Source of the DNA: Pseudomonas yamanorum | GTDB taxonomy: Bacteria; Pseudomonadota; Gammaproteobacteria; Pseudomonadales; Pseudomonadaceae | Assembly: GCF_900105735.1 (NCBI RefSeq) | Contig: NZ_LT629793.1 | Location: 5,146,001 to 5,210,000 of the forward strand | Direction of reading: 5' to 3' | DNA: 64,000 nucleotides | Part shown: piece by piece, positions 51,162-61,476 of the stretch | Position numbering within the stretch: the stretch's first letter is position 1 | Layout: each line of letters starts with the position of its first letter | The notes under the pieces: generated by a model | What the model saw: only the letters and a program-made list of their open reading frames with translations | What the model was told of the DNA's origin: nothing | Database searches by the model: none | Made by a program: the position numbers and the translations under genes

Positions 51162-53915
51162 TTACGCGCTGACCCGAGCCTCGCTGGCCAGCCGGGCAAT
51201 CGCCATGTCCAGTTCATCCAGGGCCGGCATGGCCTTGGCGTCGTCCTGTTTGAGCAGGGTCTCGGCCCGTTGGCAGGCCGCGCGCAGTTGCGGCACGCCG
51301 CAATACCGGGTGGCGCCGTGCAAGCGGTGCACCCGCTCGATCAGGGCGTTGCGGTCGTTGGCGTCCCGGGCGACGCGAATCGCTTCACGGTCGGCCTCAA
51401 GCGAAGCCAGTAGCATCGCCAGCATGTCTGCTGCCAGATCAGCCTTGCCGGCTGCCAGGCGCAGACCTTCTTCGTGGTCCAGCACCGGCAATTGCGCGGC
51501 GTGCCCAAAACTTTCGGTGCCGCGTTCCGGGCCTTGGTTGCGCAGGGCCAGCCCGGTCCATTTCAACACCACCTGGGCCAGTTGCCGTTCACTGATGGGC
51601 TTGGTCAGGTAGTCATCCATGCCGCTTTGCAGCAGGGCGCGTTTTTCGTTGGCCATTGCATGGGCCGTCAGCGCGACGATGGGCAGCGGCGTGCCATGGC
51701 GTTCGCTTTCCCATGTGCGGATCGCCTCGGTGCTCTGGCGGCCGTCCATCCCGGGCATCTGCACGTCCATCAGCACCAGGTCGAAGGCTTCCTGCTTCAC
51801 CGCTTCGACGGCCGAGTAACCGCTTTCCACCGCCTGGACCTTGGCGCCCATGTCCTCCAGCAGGGTTTGCACCAACAGCAGGTTGGCCGGGTTGTCGTCG
51901 ACACACAGCACCCGCGGCGCGCGGCTGGACAGTGGCTCGCCGGGTTCGCTGCGCGATGGGCGCGGGCTGATCAGGTCGGCCAGGGCACGGCGCAGTTTGC
52001 GGGTGCAGGCGGGTTTGGCCTGCAACTGGCTGTTGGGGTTCGGCACCGACTGGTTGAACAGCAGCTGTTCGGTGGTCGGGCACAACACCAGTACCTTGCA
52101 GCCCAGGTGTTCGAGGTCCCACAGGTGTTGGTTCAAACGCTCCGGCGGGATGTCGTTGGCAGTGATGCCCAGCACCGCCAGGTCAATGGCCTGTTCGGTC
52201 TGGTGGGCGCTGGTGATGCCGTTGGTCAGGCTTTCCAGGCTGTTGAATGGCGTAACTTCCAGGCCGCAGTCTTCCAACTGGTGTTGCAGGGCCTGGCGCG
52301 CCAGCTCGTGGTTTTCCAGCACGGCCACGCGCCGGCCCAGCAGCGGCGCGGAGGGCAGGTCTTCGATATCGTCACGGGTTTTTGGCAGGTTCAGGCTGAT
52401 CCAGAATTCAGAGCCTTCCCCCGGCGTGCTGTCGACGCCAATCTCACCGCCCATCTGTTCGATCAGGCGCTTGGAAATCACCAGGCCCAGTCCGGTGCCA
52501 CCGGGTTGGCGGGACAGCGAGTTGTCCGCCTGGCTGAATGCCTGGAACAGCGCCCGCACATCCTGGTTCGACAGGCCGATGCCGGTGTCCTGCACGCTGA
52601 TGCGCAGTTGCACGCTGTCTTCCTGTTCGTCTTCAATCATGGCGCGGGCAACGATGGTGCCTTCGCGCGTGAACTTGATCGCGTTGCTCACCAGGTTCGT
52701 GAGGATCTGCTTGAGCCGCAGCGGGTCACCCACCAGGGACAGCGGTGTATCGCGGTAGACCAGGCTCACCAGCTCCAGCTGTTTGGCGTGGGCGGCCGGG
52801 GCGAGGATGGTCAGGGTGTCTTGCAGCAAGTCCCGCAGGTTGAACGGGATGCTGTCGAGCACCAGCTTGCCGGCCTCGATTTTCGAGAAGTCGAGAATTT
52901 CGTTGATGATGCCCAACAGGTTGTCGGCGGATTTTTCGATGGTGCCCAGGTAATCCAGCTGCCGGGGCGACAGCTCGCTTTTCTGCAACAAATGGGTGAA
53001 GCCCAGGATGCCGTTCAGCGGCGTGCGGATCTCATGGCTCATGTTGGCCAGAAACTCCGACTTGATACGGCTGGCCTCCAGGGCTTCCTTGCGGGCCAGG
53101 TCCAACTCGATGTTCTGGATCTCGATGGTTTCCAGGTTTTGCCGCACGTCTTCGGTGGCCTGGTCGATGCTGTGTTGCAATTCTTCCTGGGCGTTTTGCA
53201 GGGTCTCGGCCATGCGGTTGATGCCCGAGGCCAGGTGATCCAGTTCCTGGCTGCCCAGCGGTGGCAAGCGGGTTTCCAGGTTGCCGTCCTTGAGCTGCGC
53301 CACGGCCTGTTTGATCAGGCCAATCGGTGAGTTGATCGTACGGCTGATGCGCAAGGCGAGGGCCGCCGTGCAGATCAGGCCGATGGCGATCAGCAGCAGG
53401 CTGGCGAACAGGCTGCGGTAGCCCCGCAGCAACATGCCGTTGTGTGACAGTTCCAGCTCGACCCAGCCCAGCAGGCGGTCGGATTCGTCCGGGATCAGTT
53501 CGCCGGCGAGGTTGCGATGGCGGCCGAATACCGGCAGCAGATAGCGGGTTGCGTCATTGCCGGTGCGCTGCAACAGGTGTGAGCTGTTGCCGATCGGCGG
53601 CTGATTGAGCATGGTCGGGCCGGCGTGGGCCAGGGGTGTGCGGTCAGGCCCCAGGAATGACACGGCGCGTACGTCGGTTTGCTCCAGGGACTGGGTGGCG
53701 ATGCGCTCCAACAGGTCGGTGTTTTTGGTGCCTAGGGCCGGGGCGACCAACGGTGCCAGTTGCTCGGCGATCATCTCGCCCCGTTGCAGCAATTGCGACT
53801 GCAACTCCGACAGCTGCATCCAGGTGAAATAGCCGCCCAGCAACAACGCCATCAGGCTGGTAGGCAATAAGGTCAGCAACAGTACGCGGCCTTTTATTCC
53901 CATTTTCGTAAGCAC
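51162..53915 (-). CDS. gacS: Hybrid sensor kinase GacS
   Basis: 917 residues; controls the RsmY/RsmZ sRNAs through GacA and thus relieves RsmA (1661-1849). Two membrane helices (about 11-31 and 165-190) flank the periplasmic sensor; then HAMP, kinase with NMSHEIRTPLNGILGF, ATPase lid GGTGLGLVISKRL, receiver with LVLMDVQMPGMDG, and C-terminal Hpt with RVHRLHGATRYCG. GTG start with AGGAG 6 bases before. GacA is not in the window. Confidence 0.97.
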   Translation of the reverse strand: MLTKMGIKGRVLLLTLLPTSLMALLLGGYFTWMQLSELQSQLLQRGEMIAEQLAPLVAPALGTKNTDLLERIATQSLEQTDVRAVSFLGPDRTPLAHAGPTMLNQPPIGNSSHLLQRTGNDATRYLLPVFGRHRNLAGELIPDESDRLLGWVELELSHNGMLLRGYRSLFASLLLIAIGLICTAALALRISRTINSPIGLIKQAVAQLKDGNLETRLPPLGSQELDHLASGINRMAETLQNAQEELQHSIDQATEDVRQNLETIEIQNIELDLARKEALEASRIKSEFLANMSHEIRTPLNGILGFTHLLQKSELSPRQLDYLGTIEKSADNLLGIINEILDFSKIEAGKLVLDSIPFNLRDLLQDTLTILAPAAHAKQLELVSLVYRDTPLSLVGDPLRLKQILTNLVSNAIKFTREGTIVARAMIEDEQEDSVQLRISVQDTGIGLSNQDVRALFQAFSQADNSLSRQPGGTGLGLVISKRLIEQMGGEIGVDSTPGEGSEFWISLNLPKTRDDIEDLPSAPLLGRRVAVLENHELARQALQHQLEDCGLEVTPFNSLESLTNGITSAHQTEQAIDLAVLGITANDIPPERLNQHLWDLEHLGCKVLVLCPTTEQLLFNQSVPNPNSQLQAKPACTRKLRRALADLISPRPSRSEPGEPLSSRAPRVLCVDDNPANLLLVQTLLEDMGAKVQAVESGYSAVEAVKQEAFDLVLMDVQMPGMDGRQSTEAIRTWESERHGTPLPIVALTAHAMANEKRALLQSGMDDYLTKPISERQLAQVVLKWTGLALRNQGPERGTESFGHAAQLPVLDHEEGLRLAAGKADLAADMLAMLLASLEADREAIRVARDANDRNALIERVHRLHGATRYCGVPQLRAACQRAETLLKQDDAKAMPALDELDMAIARLASEARVSA

Positions 53916-54092
53916 GCCACTCTCCTGCTACCACACTGTTGTCGAATTCCACGCAGGCATCCGGCCCGCGCCACCTGCGCAGTGTAGCCATTTGCGCGGC
54001 GTGGAATCTTGCAAAATTAATGACCTGAGGCAAACCTTGGGCCCCTGGACGCCCGGCGGCGGTTGCTCATAGGGGGGCAATCTTGAATAATC

Positions 54093-54109
54093 AGTCATTG
54101 AGAATGACT
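54093..54109 (+). promoter_or_regulatory. Operator-like palindrome, possible Fur/PirR site
   Basis: AGTCATT-GAG-AATGACT, exact 7-bp arms, 12 bases before ATG 54121. The right half (GAGAATGA) looks like parts of Fur boxes. Confidence 0.5.
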
Positions 54110-54120
54110 TGCAGACGCTA

Positions 54121-54849
54121 ATGAATCCTGTAGCACCTGGCTTACCCAGTATCCTGGCGATTGAAGACGATCCTGTGCTTGGCGCCTATGTCCATGAGCA
54201 GTTGGGCCGCTGTGGCTTCCAGGTGACCTGGTGCCAGAACGGCCAGCAGGGCCTGCAAATGGCCCGCGATCAACGCTTCGACGTGGTGTTGATGGACATT
54301 CTGTTGCCGGGCATGGACGGCTTGTCCGTGCTCACGCATCTGCGCCAGAGCCATTCGATCCCGGTGATTCTGATGTCGGCCCTGGGGGCTGAAGCCGACC
54401 GCATCAGCGGCTTTCGCCTGGGGGCGGACGATTACCTGCCCAAGCCGTTCAGCATGGTCGAGTTGCGGGTGCGCATTGAGGCGATCCTGCGCCGGGTCGC
54501 CCTGGACCGGCGGCCTTTGCCGGCCCTGGCGGCGGTGCGCGACGATGCCCGTAGCCTGCGTTTCGATGATGAGCAGTGTGATGTGTTTCACCGGGAGCAG
54601 TGGGCCGGCCTGACCCGCAGCGAGTATCGCCTGCTGGAAACCCTGCACCGCAACGGCGAAGAAGTCCTCAGCAAGGCCTTCCTCTATCAGCACGTCTTTC
54701 AGCGCGGCTACGCGCCCCATGACCGCAGCCTGGACATGCACATCAGCCAGATTCGTCGCAAGCTCAAGGCCATCGGCTACAGCGAGCGGGAAGTGCGCAC
54801 GGTGTGGGGCAAGGGCTACGTGTTGAGCGGTCACGATGACGGGCTTTAG
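54121..54849 (+). CDS. pirR: Response regulator, PirR-like
   Basis: 242 residues. OmpR family: AIEDDPVL, phospho-acceptor in VVLMDILLPGMDG, Lys in YLPKPFSMVE, winged helix with DRSLDMHISQIRRKLKAIG. In P. aeruginosa pirR and pirS follow gacS and activate the enterobactin receptor gene pirA. The start is ATG 54121 (a TTG at 54109 is possible); no good Shine-Dalgarno decides. Overlaps pirS. Confidence 0.88.
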   Translation: MNPVAPGLPSILAIEDDPVLGAYVHEQLGRCGFQVTWCQNGQQGLQMARDQRFDVVLMDILLPGMDGLSVLTHLRQSHSIPVILMSALGAEADRISGFRLGADDYLPKPFSMVELRVRIEAILRRVALDRRPLPALAAVRDDARSLRFDDEQCDVFHREQWAGLTRSEYRLLETLHRNGEEVLSKAFLYQHVFQRGYAPHDRSLDMHISQIRRKLKAIGYSEREVRTVWGKGYVLSGHDDGL

Positions 54850-56206
54850 GGCCGCCCTCACACGGCTGCCGGGCAAGCATTCGTTATTCTGGAAACTGGC
54901 GTGCCTGCTGATCGCTTTCTGTTTGCTGATGATCTGGCTCAGTTGGTCCTGGGGCCGGTACATGGAAGAGCAGAATGCCTTTCTGTCCAACGAGGCTCGC
55001 GCCACCTTGAGCGGTTATGCAGCCGGTGCGGAGCTGGCCTGGAACAAGGGCGGCAACGCCGGTGTGGACGAATGGCTGCACACCCTGGGCCAGCGCGAGC
55101 GCACCTGGGTGGGTGTTATCGGTAACGACCTGCAATCCCTGAGCAGCTACCCGCTGACGGACAAGGAAAGCCAGCGCCTGACCTTCCTGCGTGGCCTGGA
55201 CTGGCCCGTCAGCCGGCACGCCAAGGGCTTGCCGTGGTTGAAAATCCCGTTCCCGCTCGACCCGGGGGCGGGGTCCCTGGTGATCGAATTGCCCCGGCGT
55301 TTCATGCCTGGGCAAAACCAGCTGTTCTGGCGGATCGTCACCAATGGCGTGATTCCCGGCCTGTTCACCCTGTTGCTCTGCATCGGCCTTTACCGGCTGT
55401 TGATCATGCCCCTCAACCACCTTCGTGAGCAGGCCAACGCCTGGCGTGCCGATCAATTGAGCACCCGGCTTTCCCGCGATACCACCAGCCGCCAGGATGA
55501 ACTGGGGGAGTTGGGTCGCGCGTTTGACCAGATGTCGGAACGCCTGCAAGGCACCGTGGCCCTGCAACAGCAACTGCTGCGGGATTTGTCCCATGAGTTG
55601 CGCACACCGCTGAGCCGTTTGCGCGTCGCCTGCGACAGCGAGCAGGACCTGATCCAACTGCGCGAACGCCTGGGAAGGGAAATCGACGGCATGCAGCGCC
55701 TGGTGGAAGACACCCTGCAACTGGCCTGGCTCGACACTGAACGTGCGCCGCTGCCCAAGGAAGACATCCAGGTGCAGGCGCTGTGGGACATGCTGCGGGA
55801 AAACGCCTGTTTTGAAAGTGGCTGGCCGGCTTCACGTTTGCAGTGCGAGCTTGGGGCTGACTGCTGGGTGCGTGGGCATCTGAACCTGCTGGCCCAGGCG
55901 TTGGAAAACATCCTGCGCAATGCCATTCGGCACTCTCCGCAATACGGCACAGTGCAATTGGGCGGGCAGCGTGAGGGGGATCACTGGCACTTGTGGCTGG
56001 AAGACCAGGGCGGCGGGATCGATGAGGGGGAGCTGGAACGGATCTTTGCGCCATTCACCCGGCTGGACGGTTCACGGCCCGGCGACGGCGGCTTTGGCCT
56101 GGGCTTGAGCATTGCGCGCAACGCTGTGCAGCGTCAGGACGGCAGCTTGTGGGCGGAAAACACCGGCCAGGGTTTGCGCGTGCACATGCGCTTGCTGGCC
56201 CGCTAA
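54836..56206 (+). CDS. pirS: Sensor histidine kinase, PirS-like
   Basis: 456 residues: membrane helices near 19-38 and 160-187, HAMP, dimerisation with RDLSHELRTPLSRLR, ATPase with NILRNAIRHSPQ and GGFGLGLSIARN. It overlaps pirR by 14 bases (ATG inside the end of pirR). Partner of PirR; pirA is not adjacent here. Confidence 0.88.
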   Translation: MTGFRAALTRLPGKHSLFWKLACLLIAFCLLMIWLSWSWGRYMEEQNAFLSNEARATLSGYAAGAELAWNKGGNAGVDEWLHTLGQRERTWVGVIGNDLQSLSSYPLTDKESQRLTFLRGLDWPVSRHAKGLPWLKIPFPLDPGAGSLVIELPRRFMPGQNQLFWRIVTNGVIPGLFTLLLCIGLYRLLIMPLNHLREQANAWRADQLSTRLSRDTTSRQDELGELGRAFDQMSERLQGTVALQQQLLRDLSHELRTPLSRLRVACDSEQDLIQLRERLGREIDGMQRLVEDTLQLAWLDTERAPLPKEDIQVQALWDMLRENACFESGWPASRLQCELGADCWVRGHLNLLAQALENILRNAIRHSPQYGTVQLGGQREGDHWHLWLEDQGGGIDEGELERIFAPFTRLDGSRPGDGGFGLGLSIARNAVQRQDGSLWAENTGQGLRVHMRLLAR

Positions 56207-56209
56207 CGG

Positions 56210-56725
56210 TTACAACCTGCGCTGTTTGCGTTTTTTCCACTGGCGGGCCACCCACCAGCGCCAATAGCCCATGGTCAGGCAATACCCCAGCGCCGCCATC
56301 ACCAGCCCCAGTACTACCGAGCCCAGCAGGAAGGGTTGCCACAACGTCGACAACTGCCCGCTGATCCATTCCCAGGTCAACTCGTCGGGCATGCTGCGGG
56401 GTGGCACGTTCATCAGCCAGGCGCCGGTCATATAGGTGCAGAAGAACACCGGCGGCATGGTGATCGGGTTGGTCAGCCACACCAGGCTCACAGCAATCGG
56501 CATGTTGCCGCGCACGCTGATGGCGAGGATCGCCGCCAGCAGCATCTGCAAGGGAATGGGGATAAATGCCGCGAACAGACCAACGGCCATCGCCCGGGCA
56601 ACCGAGTGGCGATTGAGGTGCCAGAGGTTCGGGTCATGCAGCAACTTGCCGAGAAAGCGTAAGGATTTGTGTTCCCGGATGCTGGTCGGATCGGGCATGT
56701 ACCGTTTGAATAAGCGCCGTGGCAT
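56210..56725 (-). CDS. DUF2062 membrane protein
   Basis: 171 residues with three hydrophobic helices; family pattern in FIPIPLQMLLAAILAISVRG and SLVWLTNPITMPPVFFCTYM. Role unknown. Convergent with pirS, 3 bases between the two stops. Confidence 0.85.
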   Translation of the reverse strand: MPRRLFKRYMPDPTSIREHKSLRFLGKLLHDPNLWHLNRHSVARAMAVGLFAAFIPIPLQMLLAAILAISVRGNMPIAVSLVWLTNPITMPPVFFCTYMTGAWLMNVPPRSMPDELTWEWISGQLSTLWQPFLLGSVVLGLVMAALGYCLTMGYWRWWVARQWKKRKQRRL

Positions 56726-56860
56726 AAGGGGTCCAGGTCAGTTCGAGGGGCAAGTATGCCCGCATTCCAAGAACGGTAAATTCAGACTTTGTGACAAATA
56801 ATAATAGGCCGCTTCGGTAGCCCGGCTAAGACTCAATGGGTCGCTTTCAAGGAACGAGCC

Positions 56861-59164
56861 ATGAGAACAGGGATGTTCGCACTCGCGCTGGGGCTGCTCG
56901 CCCTGCGTTTTTTACCTGCGTTGCCGTCCAGCGGCTGGCTGCTGCTGATGCCGGTGTTGGCCCTGATGCTGCTGCCTTTTCGCACCTATCCGCTGGCGTT
57001 TTTCCTGCTCGGGCTGGGCTGGGCGTGCCTGAGTGCGCAGTGGGCGCTGGACGACCGGTTGGCACCGCGTCTGGATGGCCAGACCCGCTGGGTGGAGGGG
57101 CGTGTCAGCGGGTTGCCGCAGCAGACAGGCGACGGTGTTCGCTTTGAACTGACCGACAGCCGGTCACGCAAGGACCTGCTTCCGAAGCGCATCCGTGTGT
57201 CCTGGCGTGGCGGGCCAGCGGTTCAGAGCGGTGAGCGCTGGCGGTTGGCCGTGACCCTCAAGCGTCCCTCCGGTTTGCTTAATGCCGAGGGGTTTGACTA
57301 TGAAGCCTGGCTGCTGGCCCAGCGCATTGGCGCCACGGGTTCGGTCAAGGATGGCCAGAAGCTGGCGCCTGCGCGGCATGCCTGGCGCGACGGAATTCGC
57401 CAGCGGCTGTTGGCAGTGGATGCCCAAGGGCGAGAGGCGGGCCTGGCGGCGCTGGTGCTCGGGGATGGTTCCGGGCTGGCCGCCGAGGATTGGCGGGTTC
57501 TGCAAGACACCGGCACCGTGCATTTATTGGTGATTTCCGGGCAACACATTGGGCTGCTGGCAGGGTTGATCTATGGCCTGGTCGCCGGCCTGGCGCGCTT
57601 CGGGTGTTGGCCGAAACCCTTACCGTGGCTGCCCTGGGCCTGCGGCCTGGGGTTTGCTGCGGCGCTGGGCTATGGCTTGCTGGCCGGTTTTGAAGTGCCG
57701 GTGCAACGGGCCTGCGTCATGGTGGGATTGGTCCTGCTATGGCGCCTGCGGTTTCGTCACTTGGGGATCTGGTGGCCGCTGTTGCTGGCGCTGAACGCGG
57801 TGCTCATCCTCGAACCGCTGGCCAGCCTGCAACCGGGGTTCTGGCTGTCCTTTGCGGCGGTGGCGGTGCTGATCCTGGCGTTCAGTGGCCGACTGGGCCC
57901 CTGGCGTGCCTGGCAGGCCTGGACCCGGGCCCAGTGGTTGATTGCCATCGGCCTGTTTCCGCTGCTGCTGGTGCTCGGTTTGCCCATCAGCCTGAGCGGG
58001 CCGCTGGCCAACCTGGTTGCGGTGCCGTGGATCAGCCTGGTGGTGTTGCCCCTGGCCTTGCTGGGTACGGTGTTATTGCCGCTGCCTTATATAGGTGAAG
58101 GTTTGTTATGGCTGGCGGGCGGCACACTGGACTGGCTGTTCAAGGCCTTGGCGTTGCTGGCGCAGTACGTGCCGGCCTGGATACCGGCGCACGTGCCCAT
58201 GGGCTATTGGCTGGTGAGCCTGCTGGGGGCGGTGCTGTTATTGCTGCCCAAGGGCGTGCCGTTTCGGCTGCTGGGCTGGCCGATGTTGCTGCTGGCGGTG
58301 TTTCCGCCTCGGGAGTCGATCCCTCACGGACGCGTCGAGGTGGTGCAACTGGATGTGGGCCAAGGGTTGGCGATCATCCTGCGTACCCGCAACCACGTTC
58401 TGCTCTATGACGCCGGGCCGCGCTCCGGTGAGTTCGACCTTGGCGCGCGCGTGGTATTGCCTGCGTTGCGCAAACTGGGTGTCGCGGGGCTGGACATGAT
58501 GCTGCTCAGTCATGCCGATGCCGATCATGCCGGTGGTGCGTTGGCGGTTGCCCACGGGCTGCCGATCAAGCGCGTGGTGGGCGGCGAGACCGAACGGCTG
58601 CCGGCGGCACTCGGTACTCAAGCCTGCGTCAGTGGCGAGCGGTGGCATTGGGATGGCGTGACCTTCGAGCTGTGGCAATGGCCTGATGCGACGGACGGTA
58701 ATCAGATGTCCTGTGTGTTGCTGGTGCAGGCCAATGGCGAACGGTTGCTGCTGACCGGTGATATTGACCGTGAAGCCGAGCGGGCATTGCTGGCCACCCC
58801 CCTGGGGGCTCCTGTCGATTGGTTGCAGGCGCCGCACCATGGCAGCCGCAGCTCGTCGTCCTGGCCGTTTCTCCAGCGCCTTGCACCCAAGGCAGTGCTG
58901 ATTTCCCGTGGCCGCAGCAATGCCTTCGGCCATCCCCATCCCCACGTACTGGAGCGTTACCAGGCCGTGGGCAGCCTGATTTATGACAGCGCCGAGCAAG
59001 GCGCACTCCGTCTGCAACTGGGCACCTTCCAGCCGCCGCAGGCCGTGCGCAGCCAGCGGCGTTTCTGGCGCGAGCCCCCGCCGCAAAACAGCGTTACCAA
59101 AGACTGGCTCCTGCGACAGGATGCTCTGGGGCCGGCCAGCCCTTCCGCCGGACCCTTATGGTAA
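56861..59164 (+). CDS. comEC: ComEC/Rec2 DNA uptake channel protein
   Basis: 767 residues. N-terminal helix and a DUF4131 part, then the competence channel with about 9 helices (QDTGTVHLLVISGQHIGLLA), and a C-terminal metallo-beta-lactamase domain with SHADADHAGGA and HHGSRSSSS. The protein moves single-stranded DNA through the inner membrane. Start MRTGMFALALG after AAGGAACG. Full length; no truncation. Confidence 0.92.
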   Translation: MRTGMFALALGLLALRFLPALPSSGWLLLMPVLALMLLPFRTYPLAFFLLGLGWACLSAQWALDDRLAPRLDGQTRWVEGRVSGLPQQTGDGVRFELTDSRSRKDLLPKRIRVSWRGGPAVQSGERWRLAVTLKRPSGLLNAEGFDYEAWLLAQRIGATGSVKDGQKLAPARHAWRDGIRQRLLAVDAQGREAGLAALVLGDGSGLAAEDWRVLQDTGTVHLLVISGQHIGLLAGLIYGLVAGLARFGCWPKPLPWLPWACGLGFAAALGYGLLAGFEVPVQRACVMVGLVLLWRLRFRHLGIWWPLLLALNAVLILEPLASLQPGFWLSFAAVAVLILAFSGRLGPWRAWQAWTRAQWLIAIGLFPLLLVLGLPISLSGPLANLVAVPWISLVVLPLALLGTVLLPLPYIGEGLLWLAGGTLDWLFKALALLAQYVPAWIPAHVPMGYWLVSLLGAVLLLLPKGVPFRLLGWPMLLLAVFPPRESIPHGRVEVVQLDVGQGLAIILRTRNHVLLYDAGPRSGEFDLGARVVLPALRKLGVAGLDMMLLSHADADHAGGALAVAHGLPIKRVVGGETERLPAALGTQACVSGERWHWDGVTFELWQWPDATDGNQMSCVLLVQANGERLLLTGDIDREAERALLATPLGAPVDWLQAPHHGSRSSSSWPFLQRLAPKAVLISRGRSNAFGHPHPHVLERYQAVGSLIYDSAEQGALRLQLGTFQPPQAVRSQRRFWREPPPQNSVTKDWLLRQDALGPASPSAGPLW

Positions 59165-59195
59165 AGTGGCGCACTTTTTCGAGGGGACATTCACT

Positions 59196-59831
59196 GTGTG
59201 GGAATTGGTCAAATCCGGCGGCTGGATGATGTTGCCGATCATTTTGAGTTCCATCGCCGCACTCGGCATCATCGCCGAACGCCTGTGGACCCTGCGTGCC
59301 AGCCGTGTAACACCTGACCACCTGCTGGGCCAGGTCTGGGGCTGGATCAAGAACAAGCAACTGGACAAGGCAAAGCTCAAGGAACTGCGCGCCAACTCGC
59401 CCCTGGGTGAAATCCTCGCCGCCGGCCTCGCCAACTCCAAGCATGGTCGCGAGATCATGAAGGAATGCATCGAAGAGGCCGCCGCCCGGGTCATCCATGA
59501 GTTGGAGCGCTACATCAATGCCTTGGGCACCATTGCCGCCATGGCACCGTTGCTCGGCCTGCTCGGTACGGTGTTGGGCATGATCGATATCTTCAGCTCC
59601 TTCATGGGCTCGGGCATGACCACCAACGCTGCGGTGCTGGCCGGTGGTATTTCCAAGGCGTTGATCACCACGGCGGCGGGCCTGATGGTCGGTATTCCGT
59701 CGGTGTTCTTCCACCGTTTTCTGCAACGGCGCATCGACGAGCTGGTGGTGGGCATGGAGCAGGAAGCCATCAAGCTGGTGGAAGTGGTGCAGGGCGACCG
59801 TGACGTGGACCTGGTTGAGGGCAAAGCGTGA
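59196..59831 (+). CDS. exbB: ExbB/TolQ-type proton channel protein
   Basis: 211 residues with three membrane helices and the MotA/TolQ/ExbB domain: LGTIAAMAPLLGLLGTVLGM and KALITTAAGLMVGIPSVF. Works with ExbD in energising outer-membrane transport. Start GTG 59196 with GAGGGGAC upstream; the longer frame overlaps comEC. It overlaps exbD by 4 bases. Confidence 0.92.
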   Translation: MWELVKSGGWMMLPIILSSIAALGIIAERLWTLRASRVTPDHLLGQVWGWIKNKQLDKAKLKELRANSPLGEILAAGLANSKHGREIMKECIEEAAARVIHELERYINALGTIAAMAPLLGLLGTVLGMIDIFSSFMGSGMTTNAAVLAGGISKALITTAAGLMVGIPSVFFHRFLQRRIDELVVGMEQEAIKLVEVVQGDRDVDLVEGKA

Positions 59832-60256
59832 AATTTCGCCGCAAGCAACGGGAAAACGTCGATATCAACCTGGCGTCGTTGATTGACGTGGTGTTTATCT
59901 TGCTGCTGTTTTTTGTCGTCACCACCACCTTTACCCGGGAAACCCAGCTGCGCGTCGACTTGCCGGAAGCCGTAAGCGGCTCTCCGGCGGAAGACCAGCA
60001 GGCCAAGCAGCTGGACATCGCCATCAGCGCCGATGGCGTGTTCTCGGTGAATAACCAGTTGCTGGAGAAAAACGACCTGGCCAGCCTGATGGAAGCACTG
60101 CAGAAGGAGTCCGGTGGCGACACTAACTTGCCACTGTCCATCAGCGCCGATGGCAACACCAAGCACCAGGCCGTGATCACTGCGATGGACGCTGCCGGCA
60201 AGCTCGGCTTCAGCCATTTGCGCATGACCACGGTCGAGGCGGCGAGCCAACCCTGA
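59828..60256 (+). CDS. exbD: ExbD/TolR-type protein
   Basis: 142 residues. Single N-terminal membrane helix ([18 protein letters not shown], with the proton-path Asp) and a periplasmic domain. Pairs with ExbB. GTG start overlaps the exbB stop; the TGA overlaps the lpxK start. Confidence 0.92.
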   Translation: MKFRRKQRENVDINLASLIDVVFILLLFFVVTTTFTRETQLRVDLPEAVSGSPAEDQQAKQLDIAISADGVFSVNNQLLEKNDLASLMEALQKESGGDTNLPLSISADGNTKHQAVITAMDAAGKLGFSHLRMTTVEAASQP

Positions 60257-61266
60257 TGGCCATGACTGATCGTTTGCTCAAGGCCTGGTACGAAGGCCAT
60301 CCGGCGCTTGCGTTGTTGCAGCCGCTGGAATCCCTCTATCGCCGGGTGGTGCAGCGCAAGCGCGCGCGGTTCCTGGCGGGCGAGGGCGAGATCTACCAGT
60401 CGCCGGTGCCGGTCGTGGTCGTCGGTAACATCACCGTCGGAGGCACCGGCAAGACCCCCTTGATTCTTTGGCTGATCGACCATTGCCAGCGCAGCGGTTT
60501 GCGCGTCGGAGTGGTCAGCCGCGGTTATGGCGCCAAACCGCCGGAGTTTCCGTGGCGTGTCGAAGCCAGTCACACCGCTGCGGAGGCGGGGGACGAACCC
60601 CTGTTGATCGTGCAACGCAGCGGCGTACCCCTGATGATCGACCCTGATCGCAGCCGCGCCGTAAAGGCGTTGTTGGCCAGCGAAACCCTGGACCTGATTC
60701 TCTCCGACGACGGGCTGCAACATTACCGCCTGGCCCGAGACCTGGAACTGGTATTGATTGATGCCGCCCGTGGGCTCGGCAACCGTCGCTGCTTGCCGGC
60801 GGGCCCGTTGCGCGAGCCGGTCGAGCGTTTGCAAAGCGTCGATGCGCTGCTTTATAACGGCTCCGGTTCAGACCGTGAGGATGGCTTTGCCTTCCGCCTG
60901 CTGCCCACCGCATTGGTCAATCTGCACACCGGCGAGCGCCAACCTGTCGACCACTTCCCGGTAGGTCAGCAGGTGCATGCGGTGGCCGGCATCGGAAACC
61001 CGCAACGTTTCTTCAATACCCTTGAGACGCTACACTGGCGCCCAATACCTCATGCTTTTGCCGACCACGCGCCCTACAGCGCCGAGGTCTTGAATTTCAC
61101 ACCGGCGCTGCCGTTGGTCATGACTGAAAAGGACGCGGTGAAGTGCCGCGCCTTTGCCAGGCCCGACTGGTGGTACCTTGCGGTGGACGCGGCACCGTCA
61201 CCGGCGTTTATCGCCTGGTTCGACACGCAGTTAATGCGTTTGCTGCCCGCTCGCCTTTTGCCTTAA
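60256..61266 (+). CDS. lpxK: Tetraacyldisaccharide 4'-kinase LpxK
   Basis: 336 residues. Phosphorylates the lipid A precursor at the 4' position. Walker A in [14 protein letters not shown] (P-loop near 57-68), Walker B-like [13 protein letters not shown], and [10 protein letters not shown]. Membrane-associated through the N-terminal helix. Starts one base from the exbD stop. Confidence 0.95.
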   Translation: MAMTDRLLKAWYEGHPALALLQPLESLYRRVVQRKRARFLAGEGEIYQSPVPVVVVGNITVGGTGKTPLILWLIDHCQRSGLRVGVVSRGYGAKPPEFPWRVEASHTAAEAGDEPLLIVQRSGVPLMIDPDRSRAVKALLASETLDLILSDDGLQHYRLARDLELVLIDAARGLGNRRCLPAGPLREPVERLQSVDALLYNGSGSDREDGFAFRLLPTALVNLHTGERQPVDHFPVGQQVHAVAGIGNPQRFFNTLETLHWRPIPHAFADHAPYSAEVLNFTPALPLVMTEKDAVKCRAFARPDWWYLAVDAAPSPAFIAWFDTQLMRLLPARLLP

Positions 61267-61290
61267 AACGCTGCTCTCCAGGACATACTC

Positions 61291-61476
61291 ATGGACACCA
61301 AACTGCTCGATATCCTCGCTTGCCCGATCTGCAAAGGTCCGCTCAAGCTCAGCGCCGACAAAACCGAGCTGATCAGCAAGGGCGCCGGCCTGGCGTACCC
61401 GATCCGTGACGGCATTCCGGTAATGCTCGAAAGCGAAGCCCGTACCCTGACCACCGACGAGCGCCTGGATAAATGA
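61291..61476 (+). CDS. Trm112-family (YcaR-like) zinc-binding protein
   Basis: 61 residues, [18 protein letters not shown] with a CxxC and [18 protein letters not shown]. In bacteria its role is uncertain; it commonly stands between lpxK and kdsB. Overlaps kdsB by 4 bases. Confidence 0.92.
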   Translation: MDTKLLDILACPICKGPLKLSADKTELISKGAGLAYPIRDGIPVMLESEARTLTTDERLDK

